Source of the DNA: Bacteroidales bacterium
Lineage (GTDB): Bacteria > Bacteroidota > Bacteroidia > Bacteroidales > JALTDM01
DNA length: 15,589 bases
Assembly: GCA_026996635.1 (NCBI GenBank)
Contig: JALWKH010000228.1
Coordinates: 1 to 15,589, forward strand
Direction: 5' to 3'
Shown here: positions 8,517-15,589 of the stretch, piece by piece
Layout: every line of letters starts with the position of its first letter
How positions within the stretch are numbered: position 1 is the stretch's first letter
The notes under the pieces: generated by a model
Database searches by the model: none
The model's input: only the letters and a program-made list of their open reading frames with translations
Told to the model about the DNA's origin: nothing
Position numbers and translations under genes: made by a program

Positions 8517-9461
8517 ATGAAAGCATTAAAAGAAACAAATTTCAATTTTCCCGGACAAACACAATTTTACAGGGGGAAAGTAAGAGATGTTTATACAATC
8601 AATGACGATTACCTCGTAATGGTAGTGTCGGACAGGGTTTCGGCATTTGATGTGATTATGCCGAGAGCCATACCTTACAAAGGACAAGTTCTCAATCAAA
8701 TAGCAGTTGAATTTTTGGACGCAACAAAGGACATTGTAAAAAATTGGAAAATCTCATCTCCCCACCCGATGGTAACAATCGGACACAAGTGTGAACCTTA
8801 CCCGATAGAAATGATTATCCGCGGCTACCTGACAGGCAGTGCTTGGCGGGCCTACAAAGCGGGAAAAAGAAAAATATCCGGTGTACCTATTCCCGACGGA
8901 ATGAGAGAACACCAAAGGTTTGAAAAACCTATCATCACTCCTACCACAAAAGCTGAAACGGGACACGATGAAGAAATCTCCCGCGAGGAAATCATCTCTC
9001 AAGGAATTATACCCGAAGAAGAATACAAATTGCTGGAAGAATACACTTACAAGCTCTTTGAACGCGGGACGGAAATTGCAGCCAAACACGGACTTATTTT
9101 GGTTGACACAAAATACGAATTCGGCAAAAAAGACGGAGAAATTTATTTGATTGACGAAATTCATACACCCGATTCATCAAGGTATTTTTATGCTGACCTT
9201 TACGAAGAAAACTTCAAAAAAGGCTTGCCGCAAAAACAATTGTCCAAGGAATTTCTCCGCGAATGGCTTATGGAACACGGATTCCAAGGCAGGGAAGGAG
9301 ACAAACTTCCTGAATTTACCGACGAAGTGGTGAAAAATGTAAGTGACCGCTACATAGAACTTTATGAAAAAGTAACAGGCAAAAAGCTGGACAAAATAAG
9401 TTACGACAACATTGAAAATGACATTGAACAAGCTATTCTTAAAGAATTGAAAAACTTGTAA
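8517..9461 (+). CDS. purC: Phosphoribosylaminoimidazole-succinocarboxamide synthase (SAICAR synthetase)
   Basis: PurC joins CAIR and aspartate using ATP to give SAICAR, a step of de novo purine synthesis in the cytoplasm. The 314-residue product is the long form common in Bacteroidota and related to the yeast Ade1 type, rather than the roughly 240-residue E. coli form. Visible motifs are YRGKVRDVY (18-26, nucleotide-binding loop), SDRVSAFDV (38-46), the signature around [18 protein letters not shown] (197-203) and [11 protein letters not shown] (213-223). The start at ATG 8517 is chosen over the in-frame TTG at 8469, because the promoter box lies between them and the ATG gives the family length. 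It is transcribed divergently from the T9SS protein gene. A hairpin follows its stop, so it is probably a single-gene unit or only weakly linked to the downstream operon. Confidence 0.97.
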   Translation: MKALKETNFNFPGQTQFYRGKVRDVYTINDDYLVMVVSDRVSAFDVIMPRAIPYKGQVLNQIAVEFLDATKDIVKNWKISSPHPMVTIGHKCEPYPIEMIIRGYLTGSAWRAYKAGKRKISGVPIPDGMREHQRFEKPIITPTTKAETGHDEEISREEIISQGIIPEEEYKLLEEYTYKLFERGTEIAAKHGLILVDTKYEFGKKDGEIYLIDEIHTPDSSRYFYADLYEENFKKGLPQKQLSKEFLREWLMEHGFQGREGDKLPEFTDEVVKNVSDRYIELYEKVTGKKLDKISYDNIENDIEQAILKELKNL

Positions 9462-9468
9462 AATAAAA

Positions 9469-9500
9469 ACGGGGGATCTGTATTTTTGCAGGCCTCCCGT
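9469..9500 (+). terminator. Strong hairpin after purC, probable terminator
   Basis: A 32-base hairpin starts 8 bases after the purC stop. ACGGGGG pairs with CCTCCCGT (one G-U), then CTG pairs with CAG nearer the loop, with an A-C mismatch between. No T-run follows, so termination is inferred only from position and stem strength. The loop side contains TATTTTTG (9481-9488), itself a match to the -7 promoter consensus with TTG 22 bases upstream (9456-9458), so the element could instead mark a second promoter for the next operon. Confidence 0.45.
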
Positions 9501-9533
9501 ACTTCATTGTGACCGAGTTTGAATTTTTTCTTA

Positions 9534-9541
9534 TACTTTTG
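9534..9541 (+). promoter_or_regulatory. Candidate promoter of the DUF5606-tyrS operon, -7 box
   Basis: TACTTTTG matches TAnnTTTG and is followed by TGTGGCTAAAATC, resembling the sequence after the plus-strand box at 1884 and after the purC box. A TTG at 9507-9509 lies 24 bases upstream, one base beyond the usual range. The ATG at 9570 is 28 bases downstream. Confidence 0.5.
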
Positions 9542-9569
9542 TGTGGCTAAAATCAAAAATTAAAGAATT

Positions 9570-10010
9570 ATGCTGAAAGACATACTTGCTATTTCAGGCA
9601 AACCGGGACTTTACAGACTCGTATCTCAAACTACCAAAGGAATTGTAGTGGAATCCCTTGATACGGGAAGCAAAACCATTATCGGCAACAGCTACAAAGT
9701 AAGTGCACTGAAAGATATTGCCATTTTTACCGAAACCGAAGAAAAGCCTTTGGAAGATGTTTTCAAAAACATATATAACCTTGAAAACGGAAATCCCGCA
9801 AGCGTAAACGAAAAAGGCAAGCCCGAAGAAATAAAAGCGTACTTCGAAAAAATATTGCCGGATTACGACAAAGACAGGGTTTATGTTTCGGATATGAAAA
9901 AGGTCATTAAGTGGTACAACATTCTGCAACAACATGATTTGCTGAAAGTGGAAGAACAAAAAGACGAAAACCAACCTGAAGAAAAGGAACAGGCTGATAA
10001 TGACAAATAA
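9570..10010 (+). CDS. DUF5606-family conserved protein
   Basis: The product is 146 residues and soluble, with no signal peptide. It opens MLKDILAISGKPGLYRLVSQ and continues with IVVESLDTGSKT, an IAIFTETEEKPLEDVF segment, and a second module ILPDYDKDRVYVSDMKKVIKWYNIL. This is the pattern of the Bacteroidota family DUF5606, whose function is unknown. The last 20 residues are a charged, low-complexity tail rich in Glu, Lys, Gln and Asp. It is the first gene of a four-gene plus-strand set. The oligoendopeptidase gene starts inside its last codons (11-base overlap), which suggests that ribosomes pass from one to the other. Confidence 0.85.
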   Translation: MLKDILAISGKPGLYRLVSQTTKGIVVESLDTGSKTIIGNSYKVSALKDIAIFTETEEKPLEDVFKNIYNLENGNPASVNEKGKPEEIKAYFEKILPDYDKDRVYVSDMKKVIKWYNILQQHDLLKVEEQKDENQPEEKEQADNDK

Positions 10011-11679
10011 ATTTTTGCCGGATAATTTTTCCGTATCCAAGTGGAAAGATGTAAAACCCTTTTTTGACGAACTCGAAAAAAGGGAAATCACTAGTATTGC
10101 TTCACTTGAAAAGTGGCTGCAAGACCGCAGTGAACTTTACGAAGCGTTGGAAGAAGAATTGGCGTGGCGGTACATCAACACAAACCGCCATACCGACAAT
10201 GAACATTACAAAAAATCTTACATAGAATACATCACACAAATTTTGCCCGAAGAAGAAAAAGCGGCAAACAGGCTTGACAAAAAATTGGTCAATAATCCGT
10301 TCTTTAAGGAATTGCCTGATTATCCTTACGGCAACCTGAAAAAGCAAACCGAACTCAAACTGAAAGTTTACACCGACAAAAACACGGAACTGCTTGCAGA
10401 AGCCCGGCAACTGGAACAAAGTTATGCCGAAATTGTCGGTAAACTTACCGTAAACTACGACGGTAAAGAACTCACACTCCAACAAGCCGCCACTTACCTT
10501 GAAAACGAAAACAGGCAAATCCGCAAAGAGGTTTACGAACTCATTTACAAAAAGCGGAAAGAGGTAGAAAGCGAACTTGATACACTTTTTGATAAACTTG
10601 TGAAGCTGAGGCACCAAATTGCCTTGAATGCAGGATACAAGAACTACCGCGATTACAAGTTTGACGACTTGGGACGCACCGATTACACACCCGGAGACTG
10701 CTACAGATTTCACGATACGGTAAAAAAATATGTTGTTCCGATTGTCAATGAAATTTACCGAAAAAAGAAAGATGCCCTAGGCGTAGCCGAATTGATGCCT
10801 TACGACTTGGAAGCACAAATACCCGGCAGTATCACACCCAAGCCGCAAAACATACTTGACAACACCATTCAAGCATTTACCCAATTGAGACCGGAGTTCG
10901 GCGAGTTTTTGCTCGATATGAAAACACGCGGCTATCTTGATTTGGAAAGCCGCAAAAACAAAGCTCCGGGAGGATTTAACTACCCACTCTACAAAACAGG
11001 AGTTCCGTTCATTTTTGCAAACTTTGCCGGCACTTTTCACGACTTGCAAACAATGGTGCACGAAGGCGGACACGCCATTCATTCATTTTTGACTGCAAAT
11101 CTGCCGATTGTTGAATTTAAGGAATTTCCTTCCGAGGTGGCGGAACTTGCTTCTATGTCAATGGAATTGCTGTCGATGAAATATTGGCACTTGTTTTTCG
11201 GCAGCGAAGAAGAAACCAAAGAGGCTCAAAAAAAGCAACTTGAAGGCGTGCTGAAAGTATTGCCGTGGATAGCAACCGTGGATAAATTCCAGCACACAAT
11301 CTACACTTCGCCTGACCTTACGCCCGCAGAACGAAAAGAAACGTGGAAAAAGGTTTACGAAGAGTTTGAACCGCAAACATTGAGCTGGAACGGATTTGAA
11401 CATTACAAAACAATATTGTGGCAAAAGCAACTTCATATTTTTGAAGTGCCGTTTTATTACATAGAATACGGATTTGCCCAACTCGGTTCGGTAGGCGTGT
11501 GGAAAAACTTTGTAGCGGATAACGAGGCGGGAATTGAACAATACCGCAAAGCCTTATCACTCGGCTACACCGTGCCGATAAGCAAAATTTACGAAACGGC
11601 GGGAACAAAGTTTTCATTCTCGGACGATTTTGTAAACGGACTTATGAATTTTGTAAAACAGCAACTCAACAACTTATGA
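10000..11679 (+). CDS. M3-family oligoendopeptidase (PepF-like zinc metallopeptidase)
   Basis: This 559-residue enzyme should hydrolyse short peptides in the cytoplasm, as no signal peptide is present. The zinc site is visible: HEGGH at residues 354-358 (two His ligands and the catalytic Glu355), followed 24 residues after the second His by Glu382 in PSEVAELAS, the expected third ligand in M3 enzymes. The C-terminal substrate-binding region FYYIEYGFAQLGSVGVW is also intact. The N-terminal half is the usual helical prolysin fold with high Glu/Lys content. The length is typical of the shorter oligoendopeptidase F-like group. The start overlaps the DUF5606 gene by 11 bases, and its stop overlaps the next start as ATGA. 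A specific substrate cannot be read from the sequence. Confidence 0.95.
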   Translation: MTNKFLPDNFSVSKWKDVKPFFDELEKREITSIASLEKWLQDRSELYEALEEELAWRYINTNRHTDNEHYKKSYIEYITQILPEEEKAANRLDKKLVNNPFFKELPDYPYGNLKKQTELKLKVYTDKNTELLAEARQLEQSYAEIVGKLTVNYDGKELTLQQAATYLENENRQIRKEVYELIYKKRKEVESELDTLFDKLVKLRHQIALNAGYKNYRDYKFDDLGRTDYTPGDCYRFHDTVKKYVVPIVNEIYRKKKDALGVAELMPYDLEAQIPGSITPKPQNILDNTIQAFTQLRPEFGEFLLDMKTRGYLDLESRKNKAPGGFNYPLYKTGVPFIFANFAGTFHDLQTMVHEGGHAIHSFLTANLPIVEFKEFPSEVAELASMSMELLSMKYWHLFFGSEEETKEAQKKQLEGVLKVLPWIATVDKFQHTIYTSPDLTPAERKETWKKVYEEFEPQTLSWNGFEHYKTILWQKQLHIFEVPFYYIEYGFAQLGSVGVWKNFVADNEAGIEQYRKALSLGYTVPISKIYETAGTKFSFSDDFVNGLMNFVKQQLNNL

Positions 11680-12191
11680 ATCCTGTGGACATCGTAATAG
11701 TGGTTTTGATTGTTTATGCCGCCGTCCGTGGGTTTATGAAAGGCGTGATAAAAGAAGTTGCGGGAATTGTAGGCGTACTCGTAGGAATATGGACGAGTGT
11801 GGCATTTTCGGGATTTACCGCTAACTTTTTACATACTCAATTCGGAGTAGAAGGTGCGTTAATCAAGCCTTCTGCATTCATAATAACATTCATTATTGCA
11901 TTGGTTTTGGTCAAAATCCTGGCAGGCATTATCGATAAATTGTTAAGCACTATAGGATTGTCTTTTTTGGTGAAAATAAGCGGTTCGGCAGTTGCAATTC
12001 TCAAAATGATGCTAATTATCGGAACTTTTTTGATAGTTCTTTTGAACATAAACAAAAAATTGGAAGAAAGTTTTATTGACACGGCAGACATTAAAAACAG
12101 CAAGCTGGCACAGCCGGCTATGGATATGGCACAAATAATTATTCCACAAGATATTTTTGACATAAATTTTAATAAGGAGGTACAGCAATGA
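11676..12191 (+). CDS. CvpA-family inner-membrane protein
   Basis: The product has 171 residues and is strongly hydrophobic, with about four predicted membrane segments (roughly 4-21, 26-46, 65-88 and 104-125) and a short hydrophilic tail. The opening ([36 protein letters not shown]) has the CvpA signature of an aromatic/glycine-rich first hairpin with 'G...G...E'. E. coli CvpA is needed for colicin V production and has been linked to membrane homeostasis; the role here is unknown. The start codon overlaps the peptidase stop (ATGA), and its own stop overlaps the tyrS start (ATGA). The Shine-Dalgarno of tyrS lies within its last codons, which constrains its C-terminal sequence. Confidence 0.88.
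   Translation: MNPVDIVIVVLIVYAAVRGFMKGVIKEVAGIVGVLVGIWTSVAFSGFTANFLHTQFGVEGALIKPSAFIITFIIALVLVKILAGIIDKLLSTIGLSFLVKISGSAVAILKMMLIIGTFLIVLLNINKKLEESFIDTADIKNSKLAQPAMDMAQIIIPQDIFDINFNKEVQQ
12174..12180 (+). promoter_or_regulatory. Strong Shine-Dalgarno for tyrS inside cvpA
   Basis: AAGGAGG ends 7 bases before the tyrS ATG at 12188. It is a near-perfect anti-16S match, whereas I see no comparable site before most other genes of the window. It fixes the tyrS start and allows independent ribosome loading despite the ATGA overlap. Confidence 0.75.
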
Positions 12192-13474
12192 ACTATATAG
12201 AAGAATTACAATGGCGTGGAATGCTTCACAGCAAAACGGAAGGAGTAGATGAACTTTTTGAAAACAACAATATGGTTACCGCTTATGTCGGCATCGACCC
12301 GACTGCGGACTCACTGCACATAGGGCATTTGGTATCGATAATGATGCTGAAACACTTTCAGCGCTTCGGACACAAACCGCTTTTGGTTGTAGGCGGTGCA
12401 ACAGGTATGATTGGCGACCCTTCCGGCAAATCGGAAGAAAGAAATTTGCTGGACATTGACACTATCAGAAAAAACCAGGAAGCAATAAAAAAACAACTTG
12501 CCAAATTCCTTGACTTTGACGACAACCAATCTAACAAAGCGGAAATCCTGAACAATTACGACTGGATAGGTAAATTTTCATTCATCGACTTTATCCGTGA
12601 CATAGGCAAACACATTACGGTAAATTATATGCTTGCCAAAGACTCCGTAAAAAAACGCATCGGTCAAGACGGCAAATCGGGAATGTCGTTTACGGAATTT
12701 TCTTACCAATTGGTTCAAGCTACAGATTTTTGGCATTTGTACAAGACTTACAATTGCAAACTTCAGCTCGGAGGCAGCGACCAGTGGGGAAATATCACAA
12801 CCGGTATTGAATTGATTAGGAGAAAAGAAGGCGGTGTGGCTCACGGAATTACTTGCCCGCTGATTACACGTTCCGACGGTAAGAAGTTCGGCAAAACCGA
12901 AACCGGAAATGTTTGGCTAGATCCGGAAAAAACATCTCCGTACAAGTTTTACCAGTTCTGGCTGAATGTATCTGACGAAGATGCCGAAAAATACATAAAG
13001 ATTTTCACAATTCTGCCAAAAGAAGAAATTGATGCCATCATAGAGGAACACAGGCAAGCACCCGAAAGAAGACTCCTGCAAAAGACTCTTGCAAAGGAAA
13101 TTACAACAATGGTGCATTCCGAAGACGATTACAAAGCAGCAGTGGAAGCATCGCAAATCTTGTTTAGCAAGCAACCGCTGAAAGAATTGCAAAACATTGA
13201 CGAAAAAACCTTTTTGGAAGTGTTTGAAGGTGTGCCGCAATTCAAAATCACAAAAGCCGACTTGGGTAAAGATGTGGTAAGTTTCCTCGCCGATACGGGT
13301 ATTATGCCATCAAAGGGCGAAACCCGCCGCCTGATAAAAAACAACGGCATCAGCATTAACAAAGAAAAAGTAAAGTCTGTTGACCAAGTAATCGACGAAT
13401 CACACTTGATTAACGGCAAATACATACTTGCACAAAAAGGCAAAAAGAATTATTATTTGGTGGTGGTAGAGTGA
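12188..13474 (+). CDS. tyrS: Tyrosyl-tRNA synthetase
   Basis: TyrS charges tRNA-Tyr with tyrosine in the cytoplasm. The 428-residue product is full length for the bacterial TyrS type 1 class. Motifs in order: the class I HIGH at 44-47 (ADSLHIGHL), [17 protein letters not shown] (69-85), the tyrosine pocket [10 protein letters not shown] (172-181), [15 protein letters not shown] (192-206), the KMSKS-loop variant KFGKT (233-237), and a C-terminal S4-type RNA-binding domain near 350-425 ([18 protein letters not shown]). KFGKT replaces the canonical loop as usual in this class. It is the last gene of the plus-strand set and runs into a convergent esterase gene 42 bp later. No T-box or other leader precedes it, so regulation is probably through the operon promoter and its own strong ribosome site. 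Confidence 0.97.
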   Translation: MNYIEELQWRGMLHSKTEGVDELFENNNMVTAYVGIDPTADSLHIGHLVSIMMLKHFQRFGHKPLLVVGGATGMIGDPSGKSEERNLLDIDTIRKNQEAIKKQLAKFLDFDDNQSNKAEILNNYDWIGKFSFIDFIRDIGKHITVNYMLAKDSVKKRIGQDGKSGMSFTEFSYQLVQATDFWHLYKTYNCKLQLGGSDQWGNITTGIELIRRKEGGVAHGITCPLITRSDGKKFGKTETGNVWLDPEKTSPYKFYQFWLNVSDEDAEKYIKIFTILPKEEIDAIIEEHRQAPERRLLQKTLAKEITTMVHSEDDYKAAVEASQILFSKQPLKELQNIDEKTFLEVFEGVPQFKITKADLGKDVVSFLADTGIMPSKGETRRLIKNNGISINKEKVKSVDQVIDESHLINGKYILAQKGKKNYYLVVVE

Positions 13475-13516
13475 GGAAAGTTTTTTCTTGCTCTTCCCCC
13501 GTTTAAATAAATTGGT

Positions 13517-14533
13517 CTAATTTAATCTTTTATCTTTAAAAAAATTCCACACCTCAGTTGTCATTTCAATATCATGATTTTGTTTGTTGAAGTATTGTTC
13601 AAATAAATCTGAATATTGTTCTTTAATGCTTGGAGCGGAATGTCCTCCTCCATTAATTTTATATAACACTACTTCGGTCCCATTATCACCGTTTTTATAT
13701 GTGAATCTTTGTACTACACCACCGTCGTTCGGGTCTAAATCAGGGTAAGTATAAGTGTCCGGAATGGTATCTGTGTGATTAAAAGTTGCCCAATACTTTA
13801 TAGTTGAGTCTGTTGACAATACAGTGCCATGGTCAGGATTAGGAGGATTGCCTATAGTTCCACCGTTATACGGCATATGATTGTCGTCAGTACCATTCAT
13901 AAACAAAACTGAAATGGGATAAGATGGTTCGCAACATTCTGAAACTGCTGCTTTTGCGGCAGCTACTGAAGCTATTGCAGCAATTTTACCATTTAACTCC
14001 ACAGCTAACCTTTGAGCCATAAACCCACCGTTAGATGTGCCTGAAACATATATCCTCGCTTGATCAATATTAAAATCTGAGGAAATCTTACTTATTAACA
14101 CATTAATAAAATTTACATCGTCTGCATTAGAATTTACAATGCAATCTTCACGGCAATCATTCCAGGTAGGCTTATCATAAGAACCGTTTAGTCCTTCAGG
14201 ATACACTACAATAAACTTCTCATTATCTGCTATATCCATCCATAATTTGTATGGTGTCTTGTATCCGCTTTCTCCTGTCATATCTTCTATATAAATCCCT
14301 CCTCCATGAAGTTCAAAAACCAAAGGGACAGGATTGCTTCCTAAGTTTTGAGGGATATAGATTGCATATCGTCTTGATACCCCGTCGACAACAATCTCTT
14401 TTGTAAACAATCCGTATTCTTCACTGTCAGGTATATCATCATTGTTATCATGTTTCTTACAACTTGAGGAAAGTAATAAAAATATTGCAATGTTGACAAT
14501 TAGCAAAAACGAGTTTTTCTTAAAACTTTTCAT
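13517..14533 (-). CDS. Lipoprotein alpha/beta-hydrolase esterase (PHB-depolymerase/feruloyl-esterase type, LpqC-like)
   Basis: The 338-residue product has a lipoprotein-type signal peptide ending SSSC (Cys25), followed by KKHDNNDD. The catalytic domain fits the COG3509 polyhydroxybutyrate-depolymerase/CE1 esterase group. It has an oxyanion-region strand PLVFELHGGG (70-79), the nucleophile elbow SGTSNGG with Ser167, a likely acid Asp217 in MNGTDDNHMPY, and His298 in NGGGHSAP, so the triad looks complete. Several cysteines (127, 131, 200, 201) could form the disulfides often seen in this group. Such enzymes hydrolyse ester bonds in plant-wall phenolics, acetylated sugars or polyesters; the substrate here is unknown. 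The Lys/Asp-rich stretch after Cys25 resembles a surface-export signal of Bacteroidota lipoproteins, which is inference. It is transcribed towards tyrS. Confidence 0.87.
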   Translation of the reverse strand: MKSFKKNSFLLIVNIAIFLLLSSSCKKHDNNDDIPDSEEYGLFTKEIVVDGVSRRYAIYIPQNLGSNPVPLVFELHGGGIYIEDMTGESGYKTPYKLWMDIADNEKFIVVYPEGLNGSYDKPTWNDCREDCIVNSNADDVNFINVLISKISSDFNIDQARIYVSGTSNGGFMAQRLAVELNGKIAAIASVAAAKAAVSECCEPSYPISVLFMNGTDDNHMPYNGGTIGNPPNPDHGTVLSTDSTIKYWATFNHTDTIPDTYTYPDLDPNDGGVVQRFTYKNGDNGTEVVLYKINGGGHSAPSIKEQYSDLFEQYFNKQNHDIEMTTEVWNFFKDKRLN

Positions 14534-14583
14534 TAGTATTTATTTTTTACAATCATCTCGGAATGATAACAGTGTGTTTTTCA

Positions 14584-14591
14584 CAAAAATA
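14584..14591 (-). promoter_or_regulatory. Candidate promoter of the esterase gene, -7 box
   Basis: On the minus strand TATTTTTG matches TAnnTTTG and lies 51 bases before the ATG at 14533. No TTG is visible 17-23 bases upstream, so support is from the -7 box only. Confidence 0.4.
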
Positions 14592-14661
14592 AAAAAATTA
14601 TTTTATGTTATGAGTGAGATTAGTTACATTTAAGTAATTATTTAGGAATAAACTGAGAAAA

Positions 14662-15234
14662 TCACTTCTTCCCCAGCACAAACTCTTCTACCAGACTGTC
14701 GGCAATATAATTTTCATTGTGATGTCCCAATTGGTATTCGGTAATCATATTTTTTTCGCTCACAACATAATCTACCGAAGGCAAAAAAGGTTTGATGTCC
14801 AAAATAGGCGTGCCGTCAAACAAATCTATACCCGAAAGGAACAAGGTATCCGCAACAATAGTATCCAATTTAACAAGTGATAACCCGATAGGATTCGGGC
14901 GGCGGGGCGATCTTGTTGCAAACAATCCGAAACGGTGGTTACTCTTCGGTGGGGAAATTATAGAATCCCAACCTTTTACCTTGTCAAAGTAAGAAATTAC
15001 CCAAATGTATTCAAATCTGTTAAGGTCTTTCAACGCTTTGCGGTAAATCGTGTCAAGCACGATATAACCTTTGGTATCAGGTGCCAGCAACGATTGCCTC
15101 GGTGCTCCCGTTTTCAAAGTAAAATCACTGTGCAAATAGCCTATCGGAGTAAAGGTTATTTTGCCTTTTTGTCCGGGTGGTTTATTACAAGAAAAAAGAA
15201 AAGCAGCTAATATCAGCAAAAACAACTTTTTCAT
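14662..15234 (-). CDS. TrmO-like (TsaA/UPF0066 fold) protein with lipoprotein signal
   Basis: From residue 26 on, this 190-residue protein follows the TrmO pattern: ITFTPIGYLHSDF, PRQ (45-47), FEYIWVISYF, FGLFATRSPRRPNPIGLS (102-119) and DLFDGTPILDIKP (137-149). These align well with E. coli TrmO, the SAM-dependent methyltransferase that methylates t6A37 of tRNA. However, residues 1-16 form a clear lipoprotein signal, MKKLFLLILAAFLFSC, with Cys16 as the expected lipidation site, which would place the domain outside the cytoplasm. There is no in-frame methionine between the signal and the domain. The C-terminal extension of E. coli TrmO is absent. The start overlaps the upstream gene as ATGA, which supports the annotated ATG. 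Domain identity is firm; activity on tRNA is doubtful. Confidence 0.85.
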   Translation of the reverse strand: MKKLFLLILAAFLFSCNKPPGQKGKITFTPIGYLHSDFTLKTGAPRQSLLAPDTKGYIVLDTIYRKALKDLNRFEYIWVISYFDKVKGWDSIISPPKSNHRFGLFATRSPRRPNPIGLSLVKLDTIVADTLFLSGIDLFDGTPILDIKPFLPSVDYVVSEKNMITEYQLGHHNENYIADSLVEEFVLGKK

Positions 15235-15589
15235 TTCCCCACACTCTCCAATTCTCTTTCCAAATTCGGAATTTCTTTGTTTTCCGGGTCTATAACTTTA
15301 TAAACATCCAGCAACTGACGGGCATACAAATAATTTCCTTGTTTAATGTAATTGGAAATTCCCATATAAGTCGCCAAACTCAAATAATTCCTGATTCGCT
15401 TATACATCAATGCTTCATCGGCGGACATAGTCTTTTCGTTCCTTTCAAATTCTTTCATTTTGTCTTTCCACCAATCCAACGGTTTATTCAGCAAAGCACC
15501 CGCATAAGCACTTCTGAGTCTGTTTTCCTGGTCAAAAATGCTTACCATTTCGTGTTGTTCCACCTTGAATTGCTTTGAAGAAACTATTT
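15231..15589 (-). CDS. Unrecognised protein, C-terminal part (5' end outside window)
   Basis: The frame is open from the right edge of the window to the TGA at 15231-15233, giving 118 residues. It continues upstream of the GTG at 15563 without a stop, so that GTG is unlikely to be the real start. The visible part is soluble, helical and rich in charged residues. Near the end, SNYIKQGNYLYARQLLDVYKVIDPENKEIPNLERELE looks like a degenerate tetratricopeptide-type helix pair; the preceding segment includes LNKPLDWWKDKMKEFERN. I cannot name a family. Its stop overlaps the start of the TrmO-like gene (ATGA), so the two are probably made from one message. Confidence 0.6.
   Translation of the reverse strand, partial: IVSSKQFKVEQHEMVSIFDQENRLRSAYAGALLNKPLDWWKDKMKEFERNEKTMSADEALMYKRIRNYLSLATYMGISNYIKQGNYLYARQLLDVYKVIDPENKEIPNLERELESVGK

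Noticed and set aside
9594..13443. Many minus-strand open frames of 70-200 codons opposite the purC-tyrS genes
   Set aside because: All are antisense shadows of well-identified plus-strand genes and have unusual Phe/Cys/Val-rich composition.
13475..13516. Possible bidirectional terminator between tyrS and the esterase gene
   Set aside because: A T6 run is present at about 13481, but no stem of useful length can be drawn before it on either strand.
14552..14567. ATCAT-N6-ATGAT inverted repeat in the esterase leader
   Set aside because: The arms are only 5 bp in AT-rich DNA, with no further support; easily chance.

Overview
The window looks like chromosomal DNA of a Bacteroidota bacterium. 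Three things support this. The apparent promoters carry the TAnnTTTG box of that phylum. A 1440-residue secreted protein ends in a type IX secretion (T9SS) sorting domain. Several families are typical of, or restricted to, the phylum (DUF5606, the long PurC form, DUF4197 lipoproteins). The order cannot be fixed from the sequence alone. Most of the window is housekeeping and envelope genes, and I found no phage, CRISPR array, toxin-antitoxin pair or other defence cassette.

Layout. On the minus strand, 1-1731 is the first 577 codons of gyrA, running off the left edge. Positions 1732-2207 contain no gene but hold a palindrome in the gyrA promoter region, a possible small RNA, a strong hairpin and an 84-bp heptad-repeat element flanked by a perfect 9-bp direct repeat. 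Then come four more minus-strand genes: a membrane protein with a PH-like (YyaB-type) domain, an AT-rich predicted outer-membrane beta-barrel protein with a GTG start, a DUF4197 lipoprotein, and the very large T9SS cargo protein. The cargo gene and purC diverge from a compact 110-bp promoter region.

On the plus strand, purC is followed after a hairpin by a tightly packed set: DUF5606 protein, M3 oligoendopeptidase, CvpA-like protein, tyrS. These four genes overlap one another by 11, 4 and 4 bases, so translational coupling is likely; tyrS has a strong Shine-Dalgarno inside cvpA.

Convergent to tyrS are three minus-strand genes: a lipoprotein esterase of the PHB-depolymerase/feruloyl-esterase type, a TrmO-like (TsaA/UPF0066) protein that carries a lipoprotein signal, and the 3' end of an unrecognised gene that overlaps the TrmO-like gene by ATGA.

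The observations most worth a second look are the TrmO-fold domain on a predicted lipoprotein, because TrmO normally modifies tRNA in the cytoplasm, and the heptad-repeat element, which looks like a mobile or dispersed intergenic repeat.
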